Part shown: in pieces, positions 1-7,413 of the stretch | Numbering within the stretch: position 1 is the stretch's first letter | Layout: every line of letters begins with the position of its first letter | NCBI GenBank assembly: GCA_005882155.1 | Contig: VBCQ01000207.1 | Coordinates: 24,703 to 40,800, forward strand | Source of the DNA: Betaproteobacteria bacterium | GTDB lineage: Bacteria > Pseudomonadota > Gammaproteobacteria > Burkholderiales > Burkholderiaceae_C | Direction of reading: 5' to 3' | Length of the DNA: 16,098 nucleotides | The notes under the pieces: model-generated | Seen by the model: the letters and a program-made list of their open reading frames with translations, nothing else | Told to the model about the DNA's origin: nothing | The model's database searches: none | Made by a program: the position numbers and the translations under genes

Positions 1-1
1 C

Positions 2-538
2 GTGTTCATGGGCTACCTGAATCTGCCGGAGAAAACTGCGGAGACCATAGATGCCGACGGCTGGCTGCACACCGGCGACGTCGGCATGGTCGATGACGAC
101 GGCTACTTCAGGATCATCGATCGCATGAAGGACATCATCATCACGGCCGGCGGCAAGAACATCACGCCGAGCGAGCTCGAGAACGACCTGAAGTTCTCGC
201 CCTACATCACCGACGCGGTGGTGATCGGCGACCGCCGCGCCTACCTGACCGCGATCGTGATGGTCGACCAGGAGAACGTCGAGAAGTACGCGCAAGACCA
301 CGACGTGCCGTTCTCCAACTACGCGAGCCTCACGCGATCGAAAGAGGTCCAGGACCTGATCTGGAACGAGATCGAGCGCGTCAACAAGAAGTTCGCGCGC
401 GTCGAGCAGATCAAGAAATTCTTCCTGCTCGAAACGCAATTGAGCGCCGAAGACGAAGAGCTCACGCCGACGATGAAGCTCAAGCGCAAGCTCGTCGAAA
501 AGAAATACGCCGACCGTATCGAAGCGATGTACCACTGA
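2..538 (+). CDS. Long-chain acyl-CoA synthetase (AMP-forming), C-terminal part; 5' end outside window
   Basis: This is the last 178 residues or so of an ANL-superfamily acyl-CoA ligase, which activates a carboxylic acid to its CoA thioester through an acyl-AMP intermediate in the cytoplasm. The frame is open to the left edge, so the true start lies upstream. Visible motifs are LHTGD in the adenylate-forming core, the hinge motif DRMKDIIITAGGKNI leading into the mobile C-terminal domain, and the terminal TPTMKLKRK segment that carries the catalytic lysine region. The stop codon overlaps the ribosome binding site of the following substrate-binding protein gene, so the two are co-transcribed. 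AMP-ligase genes next to Liv-type ABC transporter genes are common in betaproteobacteria and suggest uptake and activation of an organic acid. The family is certain; the substrate cannot be read from this fragment. Confidence 0.9.
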   Translation: MFMGYLNLPEKTAETIDADGWLHTGDVGMVDDDGYFRIIDRMKDIIITAGGKNITPSELENDLKFSPYITDAVVIGDRRAYLTAIVMVDQENVEKYAQDHDVPFSNYASLTRSKEVQDLIWNEIERVNKKFARVEQIKKFFLLETQLSAEDEELTPTMKLKRKLVEKKYADRIEAMYH

Positions 539-550
539 AGGAGACATTCA

Positions 551-1720
551 ATGAAACTGATGGCACCACTCACGGCCGCGCTGCTTGCGCTCGCTGCCAC
601 GTTCGCTTATGCGGCGCCTCCCGCACAAGGCGTGACCAAGAACGAAATCGTGATCGGGTCGATCCAGGACTTGTCGGGGCCGATCGCCGGCTTCGGCAAG
701 CAGGTGCGGCTCGGCATGATCCTGCGCGTCGACGAAGTCAACGAGCAGGGAGGCGTGAACGGCCGCAAGATCAAGCTGCTGGTCGAGGACGCGGCTTACG
801 ACCCGAAGAAGGCGGTGCTCGCCGCGCAGAAGCTCGTCAACCAGGACAAGATCTTCGCGATGGTCGCGCACATCGGCACTGCGCAGAACAACGCGGCGAT
901 GCCGGTGCAGTTCGAGAAGAACGTCATCAACTTCTTCCCGGTGACGGCGTCGCGCGACATGTACGAGCCGTTCCACCGCCTGAAGTATTCGTTCGCGGTG
1001 CCCTACTTCGACCAGATGCGCACCGCGATCCCGAAGCTCGTCAAGGAGAAGAACGCGAAGAAGGTCTGCGCGCTCTACCAAGACGACGACTTCGGTCTCG
1101 AAGTGCTGAAGGGCGCCGAAGCCGGGCTGAAGACGATGCAAATGGAGCTCGCCGAGAAGACCTCGTACAAGCGCGGCGCGACCGACTTCTCGTCGCAGGT
1201 GGCGCGAATGAAGGCGGCGGGCTGCGACTTCGTCGTCCTCGGAACGATCATCCGCGAAACGATCGGCACGATCGGCGAAGCGCGCAAGACCGGCTTCAGC
1301 CCGACCTTTCTCGGCTCGAGTGCGACCTACACCGATCTGATCCACAAGCTCGGCGGCAAGGCGATGGACGGCCTGTACGCGACGATGGGCACGCAGCACC
1401 CGTATCTCGACGAGGCGTCGCAGCCGATTCGCTTCTGGGCCACGAAGTACAAGACCAAATTCAACGAAGACCCGACGGTGTTCTCGGTCTACGGCTACAA
1501 CGCCATCGACGCGTTCGTTCGGGCGGCGCAGAAGGCCGGAGCGAACCTGACCACCGACACTTTCATCAAGGCGATGGACACGATGGTGATCCCGCCGGAC
1601 ATCTTCGGCTCGCCGGAAGCAACGTTCACCGCGACGAAGCGGCTGGGCAGCGACTTGTCGCGGCTGTCGCAGTTGCAGGACGGGCGCTGGAAAATCGTGT
1701 CGGACTACGTCAGGCCCTAG
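551..1720 (+). CDS. ABC transporter periplasmic substrate-binding protein (LivK-like, Peripla_BP_6)
   Basis: This 389-residue exported binding protein would capture a small carboxylate or amino-acid-like ligand in the periplasm for an ABC importer. Residues 1-22 form a Sec signal peptide (short basic start, Leu/Ala-rich core, cleavage likely after AYA). The mature part starts with the family-typical pattern EIVIGSIQDLSGPIAGFGKQ, followed by GGVNGRKIKLL and a two-lobed type I fold of usual length. The ATG has a strong GAAGGAGA site six bases upstream, which overlaps the stop codon of the ligase gene. The permease and ATPase genes are not in the window and probably lie upstream. The ligand cannot be assigned from sequence; the ligase and the neighbouring degradation genes suggest a hydrophobic or branched carboxylic acid. 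The TAG stop overlaps the stop of the convergent thioesterase gene. Confidence 0.92.
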   Translation: MKLMAPLTAALLALAATFAYAAPPAQGVTKNEIVIGSIQDLSGPIAGFGKQVRLGMILRVDEVNEQGGVNGRKIKLLVEDAAYDPKKAVLAAQKLVNQDKIFAMVAHIGTAQNNAAMPVQFEKNVINFFPVTASRDMYEPFHRLKYSFAVPYFDQMRTAIPKLVKEKNAKKVCALYQDDDFGLEVLKGAEAGLKTMQMELAEKTSYKRGATDFSSQVARMKAAGCDFVVLGTIIRETIGTIGEARKTGFSPTFLGSSATYTDLIHKLGGKAMDGLYATMGTQHPYLDEASQPIRFWATKYKTKFNEDPTVFSVYGYNAIDAFVRAAQKAGANLTTDTFIKAMDTMVIPPDIFGSPEATFTATKRLGSDLSRLSQLQDGRWKIVSDYVRP

Positions 1721-2190
1721 GAAACGATGTACGCCGCGGCGCCGGTGCTGATCAAGGCGCCTTCGCTGTCGCGGAACTCCATTCGCGTCGACGCGACGCG
1801 AGTGCCGAGCCGCATCACTTCGGCGTGGGCGGTGAAGCGCGGGCCGGTGCCGGGGCGCAGATAGTCGACTCGCAAGTCGATCGTGCCGAGCTTGGCGAAG
1901 CGTGCGAGGCGGGCATCGGGCGTGTCGTCCTTGTGGCGCGCGCCGATCGCGGCCATCACCGCGAGCCCGCCCATCGCATCGAGCGTCGCGCTGATCACGC
2001 CACCATGCAGGCGCTGGTGGGTGAAGCTGCCGATCAACTCGGGGCGCATCTCGACGTGGCCGGTGACGCGCTCGGGTGTCAACTCGCCGATGCGCAAGCC
2101 GATCACGCGATTGAAGACGACGAGCTCTTCGAAGATGGTCTTCAGGCGGGCAATTTTCTCCCTCACCCTCTGGGAGAGGGAACAATTCAT
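1717..2190 (-). CDS. PaaI/YigI-like hot-dog fold acyl-CoA thioesterase
   Basis: This 157-residue single hot-dog domain protein probably hydrolyses acyl-CoA to free acid and CoA, perhaps as a release valve for stalled intermediates. The core signature is RLHGGVISATLDAMGG (residues about 60-75), with the HGG turn and the Asp on the central helix typical of PaaI-type thioesterases; MRPELIG before it is also typical of YigI-like members. The chosen ATG overlaps the TGA of the upstream crotonase gene (ATGA), suggesting translational coupling. Residues 2-11 (NCSLSQRVRE) are encoded by a dispersed palindromic repeat, while family homology begins only at about KIARLKTIF. An in-frame GTG at 2166 could be the ancestral start (149 aa), but no good ribosome binding site precedes either. 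It is the last gene of the minus-strand operon. Confidence 0.85.
   Translation of the reverse strand: MNCSLSQRVREKIARLKTIFEELVVFNRVIGLRIGELTPERVTGHVEMRPELIGSFTHQRLHGGVISATLDAMGGLAVMAAIGARHKDDTPDARLARFAKLGTIDLRVDYLRPGTGPRFTAHAEVMRLGTRVASTRMEFRDSEGALISTGAAAYIVS
2155..2184. repeat. Dispersed short palindromic repeat, copy 1 (TTTCTCCCTC...GGGAGAGGGAAC family)
   Basis: Imperfect hairpin: TCCCTC (2159-2164) pairs with GAGGGA (2176-2181), and CCC (2166-2168) with GGG (2172-2174), around a three-base loop with one A/A mismatch. The flanks TTTCTC and AAC match copy 2 at 14015-14043 in the same orientation on the plus strand. It lies entirely inside the 5' end of the thioesterase reading frame, just after the crotonase stop. 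Two separated copies sharing flanks indicate a dispersed repeat family and not a one-off terminator. Confidence 0.75.
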
Positions 2191-3095
2191 CTGCGCTTCG
2201 TTTGCATCGGCGGCGTCATGAACTCTTTGGCCGAGCCGCCCGGCGCCGGCTCCGGCAACGGCCTTCCCGAATCGCGCCACTCGGCCGCCGCATGGAAACC
2301 GAAGGCTTCGGCATAGCGCTTGAACCACAGTCCTTCGGGTGAGTGACGTGCGACGCCGTCGAACAAGTTGGCGAACATCTGCGTCTGCTCGAGCCCCATC
2401 GCGTCGACGGCCTGGTTGATCATCAGCTTGTGCATCATCAGCTGGTTCTTCGGCACGCCGGCGATTCGCTCGGCCAGCTGCTGAACGGCGGCGTCGAGCT
2501 CGGCCGCGGGTGCGGCTTGCAGCGCGAGACCCCACTCCACCGCGGTGCGGCCGTCGATCAGGTCGCCGGTGAGCAGCATTCGCTTGGCGCGCTGCGGGCC
2601 GAGGCGATAGACCCACATTGCGGTCGTCGGGCAGCCCCAGACGCGCGAGGGCATGTAGCCGATCTTCGCGTCGTCGGCCATCACCAGCAGATCGCAGCAC
2701 AGCGCGATATCGCTGCCGCCCGCCGCGGCATAGCCGTGCACTTTACAGATCGTCGGCTTGTGGCTTCGCCACAGGCTCATGAAGTCGTCGGTGTTGCGTT
2801 TCATGAAGCGGTAGTCGCGCATGGGATCCCACGGCATCGCTTGCGTGTAGCGGTTCGTGTCGTCGCCCTCGGCGTACTGCTTCAGGTCGTAGCCGGCGCA
2901 GAACGCTGCGCCGTCGCCCTGCATCACGATGACGTGAACCTCGTCGTTGTCGTTCGCCGATTCGACCGCGGCGCGGATCTCGCCGGGCATCGCGTCGTTG
3001 ATCGCGTTGAGCCGCTCGGGTCGGTTCAGCGTGATCGTCGCGACGCGGTCTTTGACCGCGAGCTTCAAGGTCGTGAACTTCCGTTTCTTGGCCAT
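2187..3095 (-). CDS. Crotonase/enoyl-CoA hydratase family protein with altered active-site acids
   Basis: This 302-residue crotonase-fold protein would act on an enoyl-CoA or related thioester in the cytoplasm. The CoA-binding and oxyanion-hole parts are clear: FCAGYDLKQ (residues 65-73) and the AAGGSD turn (124-129). The two general acid/base glutamates of classic enoyl-CoA hydratase are not conserved: the first is Asp129, and the second falls in YMPSRVWGCP (147-156), where no Glu is present. The C-terminal RHSPEG segment is seen in a longer crotonase subgroup, so hydration is not assured. The start ATG lies 7 bp after the acyl-CoA dehydrogenase stop; its TGA overlaps the thioesterase ATG. 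In an Atu-like pathway this is the place of the glutaconyl-CoA hydratase (AtuE/LiuC role), but I do not claim orthology. Confidence 0.88.
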   Translation of the reverse strand: MAKKRKFTTLKLAVKDRVATITLNRPERLNAINDAMPGEIRAAVESANDNDEVHVIVMQGDGAAFCAGYDLKQYAEGDDTNRYTQAMPWDPMRDYRFMKRNTDDFMSLWRSHKPTICKVHGYAAAGGSDIALCCDLLVMADDAKIGYMPSRVWGCPTTAMWVYRLGPQRAKRMLLTGDLIDGRTAVEWGLALQAAPAAELDAAVQQLAERIAGVPKNQLMMHKLMINQAVDAMGLEQTQMFANLFDGVARHSPEGLWFKRYAEAFGFHAAAEWRDSGRPLPEPAPGGSAKEFMTPPMQTKRR

Positions 3096-3102
3096 GAGCT
3101 GC

Positions 3103-4248
3103 TCACAGTGCGAGCTGGCGCGCGGCCAACTCTTTCATGATTTCTTCCGCGCCGCCGCCGATCATCATCACCTTCACTTCGCGGTAGATGCGCTCGCATT
3201 TCGTGCCGCGCATGAAACCCATGCCGCCGAGAATTTGCACCGCCTGGTCGGCGCAATGCTGCATCGCTTGCGTCGCATGGTTCTTCAGCATGCAGACCTG
3301 CGCGACCCAGTCGGGGGATTCATCGCCGGCGTCGACGCGCTCGGCGAGCGCGTCGACCCAGGCCTGCGTCGACTCGATTCGCATGCGCATGTCGACGAGC
3401 TTGTGGCGAATCACCTGGCGCTCGATCAGCGGCGCGCCGAAGGTCTGGCGCTGACGTGCCCAATCCAATGCTTCGTCGAAGCAGGCCTGCGCGAAGCCGA
3501 GCGACGCGGCGGCCAGCGCGAGGCGCTCGCCGTTGAAGTTGTCCATGATCGCCTTGAAGCCCGCACCTTCGTCGCCGACGAGGTTTTCGACCGGCACGCG
3601 TACGTCGTCGAAATGGATCTGCGCCGTGTCGGAACACCACCAGCCCATCTTCTGCAACGGCGTGCGCCGCAGCCCCGGCGCATCGCCGGGCACGACGATC
3701 ATCGACAGGCCACGCGCGCCAGCGTCGCCGGTGCGCACCGCGACGGTCAGAAAGTCCGCGCGCACGCCGGAGGTGATGAAGACTTTCTCGCCGTTGATTC
3801 GATAGCAAGGCCCATCACGAACGGCAGTCGTGCGCAAGCGCGCGACGTCGGAGCCGCCGCCGGGCTCGGTGATCGCGAGCGCCGCGATCCTCTCGCCGCG
3901 CAGCACTGGCGGCACGACGCGCTGCTGCAGCTCGCGCGAGCCCAAGGCGACGATCGGCGGCAGGCCGATGTTGTGCGAGAACAGGCTCGCGAGCACACCG
4001 CCGCTCGCACCGTGCTGCGAGATCGCTTGGGTCATCGCCAGTCGCAACACGCACGACGCTGGCGTACCGCCGAGCTCCTCGGGGTAGCCCAGCCCGAGCA
4101 GGCCGAGCGCCGCTGCGCGCATGTAGAGCGCGCGCGGGAACTCGCCGGCTTCGTCCCACGCGCTGACGTTCGGTGCGATCTCGCGCTCGGCGAAGCGCTT
4201 GACACTCGCGACGAGCGCGCTGCGTTGCTCGAGCAGGTCGGCGTTCAT
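3103..4248 (-). CDS. Acyl-CoA dehydrogenase (isovaleryl-/long-chain-like branch)
   Basis: This 381-residue FAD enzyme would introduce the alpha-beta double bond into an acyl-CoA and pass electrons to ETF. It shows the three-part family layout: helical N-domain, the flavin/substrate motif ITEPGGGSD at about 126-134 with FITSG at 157-161, and a helical C-domain. Glu241 in NGERLALAA aligns with the catalytic base position of isovaleryl- and long-chain acyl-CoA dehydrogenases, and the C-terminus has MIGGGAEEIM in place of the YEGT motif of medium-chain enzymes. The ATG overlaps the biotin carboxylase TGA (ATGA at 4245-4248). A second acyl-CoA dehydrogenase lies on the other side of the carboxylase gene, so the pair may serve different steps or chain lengths. 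The substrate is not readable from the sequence. Confidence 0.92.
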   Translation of the reverse strand: MNADLLEQRSALVASVKRFAEREIAPNVSAWDEAGEFPRALYMRAAALGLLGLGYPEELGGTPASCVLRLAMTQAISQHGASGGVLASLFSHNIGLPPIVALGSRELQQRVVPPVLRGERIAALAITEPGGGSDVARLRTTAVRDGPCYRINGEKVFITSGVRADFLTVAVRTGDAGARGLSMIVVPGDAPGLRRTPLQKMGWWCSDTAQIHFDDVRVPVENLVGDEGAGFKAIMDNFNGERLALAAASLGFAQACFDEALDWARQRQTFGAPLIERQVIRHKLVDMRMRIESTQAWVDALAERVDAGDESPDWVAQVCMLKNHATQAMQHCADQAVQILGGMGFMRGTKCERIYREVKVMMIGGGAEEIMKELAARQLAL

Positions 4249-6149
4249 GCGGTGGTCTCGAAGGTGATCAGCAGTTGCCGCGTCGCGACCTGTTGGCCGC
4301 GCTCGATGCTGACGCTCGCGACCTTGCCGCTGCGCGGCGCGGTGATCGCATGCTCGAGCTTCATCGACTCGATGACCAGCAAGGTGCTGCCGGCCGCGAC
4401 GTCCTGGTTCGCCGCGGCGTGCAGCGCGACGATGCGGCCGTTGAATGGCGCGCGCAGTTCGCGCGCGGCGCTGGCCGCATCGCCGTTCGATGAAGGCTCG
4501 TACGACGCGTCGGTGATGAATGCATCGATGCCGTCGACCTGCAGATGCCATTGATCGGCGTCGAGCGGCGCATGATGAAGTTGCTGTTCGACGCCGTCGA
4601 TCGCGAGGCGATGGCCGGGCAGCAGGCCGACCCGGCTTACGCGATCGCCGATCGTCACGCGAAGCTCGTCCGCGCATTCGAGCACGCGAGCCTCGATGAT
4701 CCGGCCGCGATGGCGCAGCCGCATCGGCCGCTCGAACGGCGCCGCGAGCGTCGCCCGGCGTTGTGTGGCTTGCGAGCTCCACAGCGCCGCAACGAGCAGT
4801 GCCGGCTGCCGCGTCTCGCGTGCCACCAGCGCACTTCGGATCGCGTCGCCGCGGTCGGCAAGAAATGGAATCTGCGCATCGCCAGCGCGAAACACCGGAT
4901 CGCGCAGGCATTCGATCAGTAGGCTGCGATTCGTCGTGACGCCGAGCACGACGGTGTCCTCGAGCGCGGCAATCAGCTGATCGATCGCCTGCTGGCGCGT
5001 GGCCGCGTGCGCGATCAGCTTGCCGAGCATCGAGTCGTAGTGCGGTGTGACCGGTGTGCCGTCGCGCAGCGCGTGATCGAAGCGGATGCCGCGCGGTGCG
5101 ACGAAGCGGCGAACGACGCCGGTGTGCGGCGTGAACGATTCGTCCTCGGCGCAGAGCCGAACCTCGATCGCATGACCGGCCCAACGCACCTCGTCTTGCA
5201 TCACCGGCAGCGCCTCGCCGCGCGCGATTCGAAGCTGCCACGCGACGAGGTCGAGTCCGGTGACCGCCTCGGTCACCGGGTGCTCGACCTGCAGCCGCGT
5301 GTTCATCTCCATCAGAAAGAATTCGGATTTCCGATCACCCTGAGCTTGTCGAAGGGCGAGCAGAAACTCGACTGTCCCTGCGCCGACGTAGCCGGCTGCT
5401 TGCGCAAGACGCGTCGCACAGTCGCCCATGCGTTGTCGCAGGTCCGCGTCGACAGCGGGGCTCGGCGACTCTTCGATGATCTTCTGGTGCCGGCGCTGCA
5501 CCGAGCAGTCGCGCTCGCCGAGATGGATGCAGTGACCCTGCGCGTCGGCGAACACCTGGATCTCGACATCGTCGCCGAACGCTGCGCTCGCTTCGGAGCG
5601 CGCACTGCGCAGCGCGGCCACCAGCTCATCGTCGCTGCGCACGAGGCGCATGCCACGACCACCACCACCGGCGGCAGCCTTGACCATCAGCGGGAAACCG
5701 ATGCGCGCGGCCTCGCGGACGAGGCGCGGCTCGGACTGATCGTCGCCGGCATAGCCCGGCAAACACGGCACGCCCAGCTCAGCGGCGAGTCGCTTGACGG
5801 CTGACTTGTTGCCGAGCGCACGGATCGCTGCGGCCGGCGGGCCGACCCAAATCAAGCCGGCATCGACGACCGCTTGCGCGAAGTCGGCGTTCTCGCTCAG
5901 AAAGCCGTAGCCGGGATGCACCGCATCGGCGCCGGTCGCCTTCGCCGCAGCGATCAACGCGTCGATGCGCAAGTACGACTCGGCAGCCGTGCGGCCACCG
6001 AGCGCGAATGCGGTCGTGGCTTCGGCGACATGCAGCGCGTCGGCGTCGACGTCGGAGTGCACTGCGACGGTCGCGATGCCCAGCGCGTGCGCGCTGCGGA
6101 TGATGCGTCGCGCGATCTCGCCGCGGTTGGCGATCAGCAGCCGATTCAT
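4245..6149 (-). CDS. Acyl-CoA carboxylase alpha subunit (biotin carboxylase + BCCP), with in-frame deletion and repeat insertion
   Basis: This 634-residue subunit should carboxylate its own biotin with ATP and bicarbonate, then hand the carboxyl group to the beta subunit encoded at 7437-9017. Intact parts: ANRGEIARRI, HPGYGFLSENADF, the glycine-rich KAAAGGGGRGM loop, ERDCSVQRRHQK, EMNTRLQVEHPVTE, and a C-terminal biotinyl domain with ESMKLEH (Lys597, about 37 residues from the end). Two oddities are visible. At residues 194-195, GDD runs directly into VEIQVFAD, whereas biotin carboxylases normally carry about 13 more residues there (E. coli AccC has MEKYLENPRH before VEIQV). At residues 265-275, ALRQAQGDRKS is encoded by a dispersed repeat. 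The frame stays open throughout. Start and stop both overlap neighbours (ATGA). The architecture fits geranyl- or methylcrotonyl-CoA carboxylase (AtuF/LiuD); activity is doubtful. Confidence 0.9.
   Translation of the reverse strand: MNRLLIANRGEIARRIIRSAHALGIATVAVHSDVDADALHVAEATTAFALGGRTAAESYLRIDALIAAAKATGADAVHPGYGFLSENADFAQAVVDAGLIWVGPPAAAIRALGNKSAVKRLAAELGVPCLPGYAGDDQSEPRLVREAARIGFPLMVKAAAGGGGRGMRLVRSDDELVAALRSARSEASAAFGDDVEIQVFADAQGHCIHLGERDCSVQRRHQKIIEESPSPAVDADLRQRMGDCATRLAQAAGYVGAGTVEFLLALRQAQGDRKSEFFLMEMNTRLQVEHPVTEAVTGLDLVAWQLRIARGEALPVMQDEVRWAGHAIEVRLCAEDESFTPHTGVVRRFVAPRGIRFDHALRDGTPVTPHYDSMLGKLIAHAATRQQAIDQLIAALEDTVVLGVTTNRSLLIECLRDPVFRAGDAQIPFLADRGDAIRSALVARETRQPALLVAALWSSQATQRRATLAAPFERPMRLRHRGRIIEARVLECADELRVTIGDRVSRVGLLPGHRLAIDGVEQQLHHAPLDADQWHLQVDGIDAFITDASYEPSSNGDAASAARELRAPFNGRIVALHAAANQDVAAGSTLLVIESMKLEHAITAPRSGKVASVSIERGQQVATRQLLITFETTA
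5338..5356. repeat. Palindromic repeat CCCTGAGCTTGTCGAAGGG inside the biotin carboxylase gene
   Basis: This 19-bp near-palindrome shares the 15-bp core CTGAGCTTGTCGAAG with both arms of the large hairpin at 7344-7413. It is the widely dispersed TTCGACAAGCTCAG-type element known from many proteobacterial genomes. Here it sits in the coding sequence and is translated in frame on the minus strand, giving part of ALRQAQGDRKS. No stop codon or frameshift results. Confidence 0.8.
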
Positions 6150-7306
6150 GGCGCCGTCGGCCGCTTCGCGATGCCCATGATCTTCGCGATGATGCCGAGC
6201 ATCACCTCGTCGGCGCCGCCGCCGATCGAGCCGAGCCGCCCGTCGCGGTACATCCGCGACACCTTGTTCTCGAGCGTGAAGCCCATGCCGCCCCAGAACT
6301 GCAAGCAGCCGTCGGGCACGGCGCGCAAGAGGCGGCCGGCCTTCAGCTTGGCCATCGACGCGAGCTCGGTCACGTCTTGCCCGCTGACGTAGAGGTCGCA
6401 GGCGTGATAGGTGAGGGCGCGCAAGCATTCGACCTCGGTCTTCAGCTCGGCGAGCTTGAACTGCACCCATTGCTGATCGGCGAGCTGTGCGCCGAAAAGC
6501 TTGCGCTCCTGCGCCCAAGCCACCGTCCAGGCGATGCAGTTGGTGAGGCCTTGGATCGCGTTCGCCGCCGCCCACAAGCGCTCCTCCTGGAACTGCTGCA
6601 TCTGGTAGATGAAGCCCTGGCCTTCGGCACCGATGCGATAGCGCTGCGGCACGCGCACTTCGTCGAAGTAGATGAGCCCGGTGTCGCTCGAGTTCATGCC
6701 GATCTTGCGGATCTTCTTCGCCTTTTCGATGCCCTTCGTGTCCATCGGCACCATGATCAGGCTCTTGTTCTTGTGGACCGGCCCTTCGCCGGTGTTGACG
6801 AGCATGCACATCCAGTCGGCTTGCAGGCTGTTGGTGATCCACATCTTCTGGCCGCTGATGATGTAGTCGTCGCCGTCCTTGCGCGCGTGGCTCTTGATCG
6901 ACGCGACGTCGGAGCCCGCGCCCGGCTCCGATACGCCGACACAGCCGACCTGGTCGCCTGCAATCGCCGGTGCGAGGAACTCGCGCTTGAGCTCATCGCT
7001 GCCGAAGCGCGCCAACGCCGGCGTGCACATGTCGGTCTGCACGCCGATCGCCATCGGGATGCCGCCGCATTCGATGTGACCGAGCGTCTCGGCCATCACG
7101 ACTGCGTACGAGTAGTCGAGAGCGGCCCCGCCGTAGGCCTCGGGCTTGGTGAGGCCGAGCAGGCCGAGGTCACCGAGCTTCTTGAACACCTCGTGCGCGG
7201 GGAAGATCTCGGCCGCTTCCCATTCGTCGACATGCGGGTTGATCTCGGTGGCGATGAAGCGCTCGAGCGTGCGGCGCAGCTCTTCGTGTTCGTGGGTCAG
7301 GTTCAT
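6146..7306 (-). CDS. Acyl-CoA dehydrogenase, citronellyl-CoA dehydrogenase (AtuD)-like
   Basis: This 386-residue FAD-dependent dehydrogenase would oxidise an acyl-CoA to the 2-enoyl-CoA. Key motifs are VSEPGAGSD (125-133), MWITN (155-159), and QQFQEERLWAAAN, in which Glu242 takes the isovaleryl/long-chain catalytic-base position; the C-terminus has SIGGGADEVM. Segments such as GGIPMAIGVQTDM and YQMQQFQEERL resemble, from memory, proteins annotated as citronellyl-CoA dehydrogenase of the acyclic terpene pathway. The start at 7306 is supported by AGGAGA five bases upstream; the frame stays open to 7390, but that extension is encoded by the repeat hairpin and was rejected. The TGA overlaps the carboxylase alpha ATG. 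A 130-bp gap with a strong hairpin separates it from the carboxyltransferase gene, so it may be expressed at a different level. Confidence 0.93.
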   Translation of the reverse strand: MNLTHEHEELRRTLERFIATEINPHVDEWEAAEIFPAHEVFKKLGDLGLLGLTKPEAYGGAALDYSYAVVMAETLGHIECGGIPMAIGVQTDMCTPALARFGSDELKREFLAPAIAGDQVGCVGVSEPGAGSDVASIKSHARKDGDDYIISGQKMWITNSLQADWMCMLVNTGEGPVHKNKSLIMVPMDTKGIEKAKKIRKIGMNSSDTGLIYFDEVRVPQRYRIGAEGQGFIYQMQQFQEERLWAAANAIQGLTNCIAWTVAWAQERKLFGAQLADQQWVQFKLAELKTEVECLRALTYHACDLYVSGQDVTELASMAKLKAGRLLRAVPDGCLQFWGGMGFTLENKVSRMYRDGRLGSIGGGADEVMLGIIAKIMGIAKRPTAP

Positions 7307-7343
7307 ACAGGTCTCCTGTTCATTGCCGCGCGCCACACGATCC

Positions 7344-7413
7344 CCGTTCGGGCTGAGCTTGTCGAAGCCTTGCTCGCACTCAACGGGCACTTCGACAAGC
7401 TCAGTGCGAACGG
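7344..7413. repeat. Large inverted repeat (24-bp arms, 22-nt loop) in the operon gap
   Basis: The left arm 7344-7367 (CCGTTCGGGCTGAGCTTGTCGAAG) and right arm 7390-7413 are inverted copies matching at 22 of 24 positions; the only differences are GG versus CA at one site. The loop is 7368-7389. As RNA this forms a very stable hairpin between the carboxyltransferase and acyl-CoA dehydrogenase messages. There is no U-tract, so it is not a classic intrinsic terminator; it could protect the upstream 3' end from exonucleases or attenuate transcription. Its core matches the repeat at 5338-5356. Confidence 0.88.

Noticed and set aside
548..2185. A 545-codon minus-strand open frame antisense to the substrate-binding protein and overlapping the thioesterase
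   Set aside because: Arg/His/Asp-rich low-complexity translation typical of antisense frames in high-GC DNA; the overlapped genes have clear homology and its start lies in the palindromic repeat.
2947..4554. Long plus-strand open frame opposite the crotonase and acyl-CoA dehydrogenase genes
   Set aside because: Antisense shadow without recognisable domains; the minus-strand proteins carry complete catalytic motifs.
5325..5590. Biotin carboxylase gene as a frameshifted pseudogene
   Set aside because: Both anomalies keep the frame and all downstream motifs, including the biotinyl domain, are intact. Loss of function is possible but the gene is not disrupted at the reading-frame level.
6150..6842. 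5' extension of the biotin carboxylase frame into the neighbouring dehydrogenase
   Set aside because: The extension has no homology; ATG 6149 begins the canonical N-terminus MNRLLIANRGE and forms an ATGA overlap.
7307..7390. 28-codon N-terminal extension of the AtuD-like dehydrogenase
   Set aside because: It is encoded by the repeat hairpin, while ATG 7306 has an AGGAGA site and begins family homology.
7344..7413. Hairpin as a classic rho-independent terminator
   Set aside because: No T-tract follows either arm, and the core sequence recurs inside a coding region at 5338, which marks it as a dispersed repeat.
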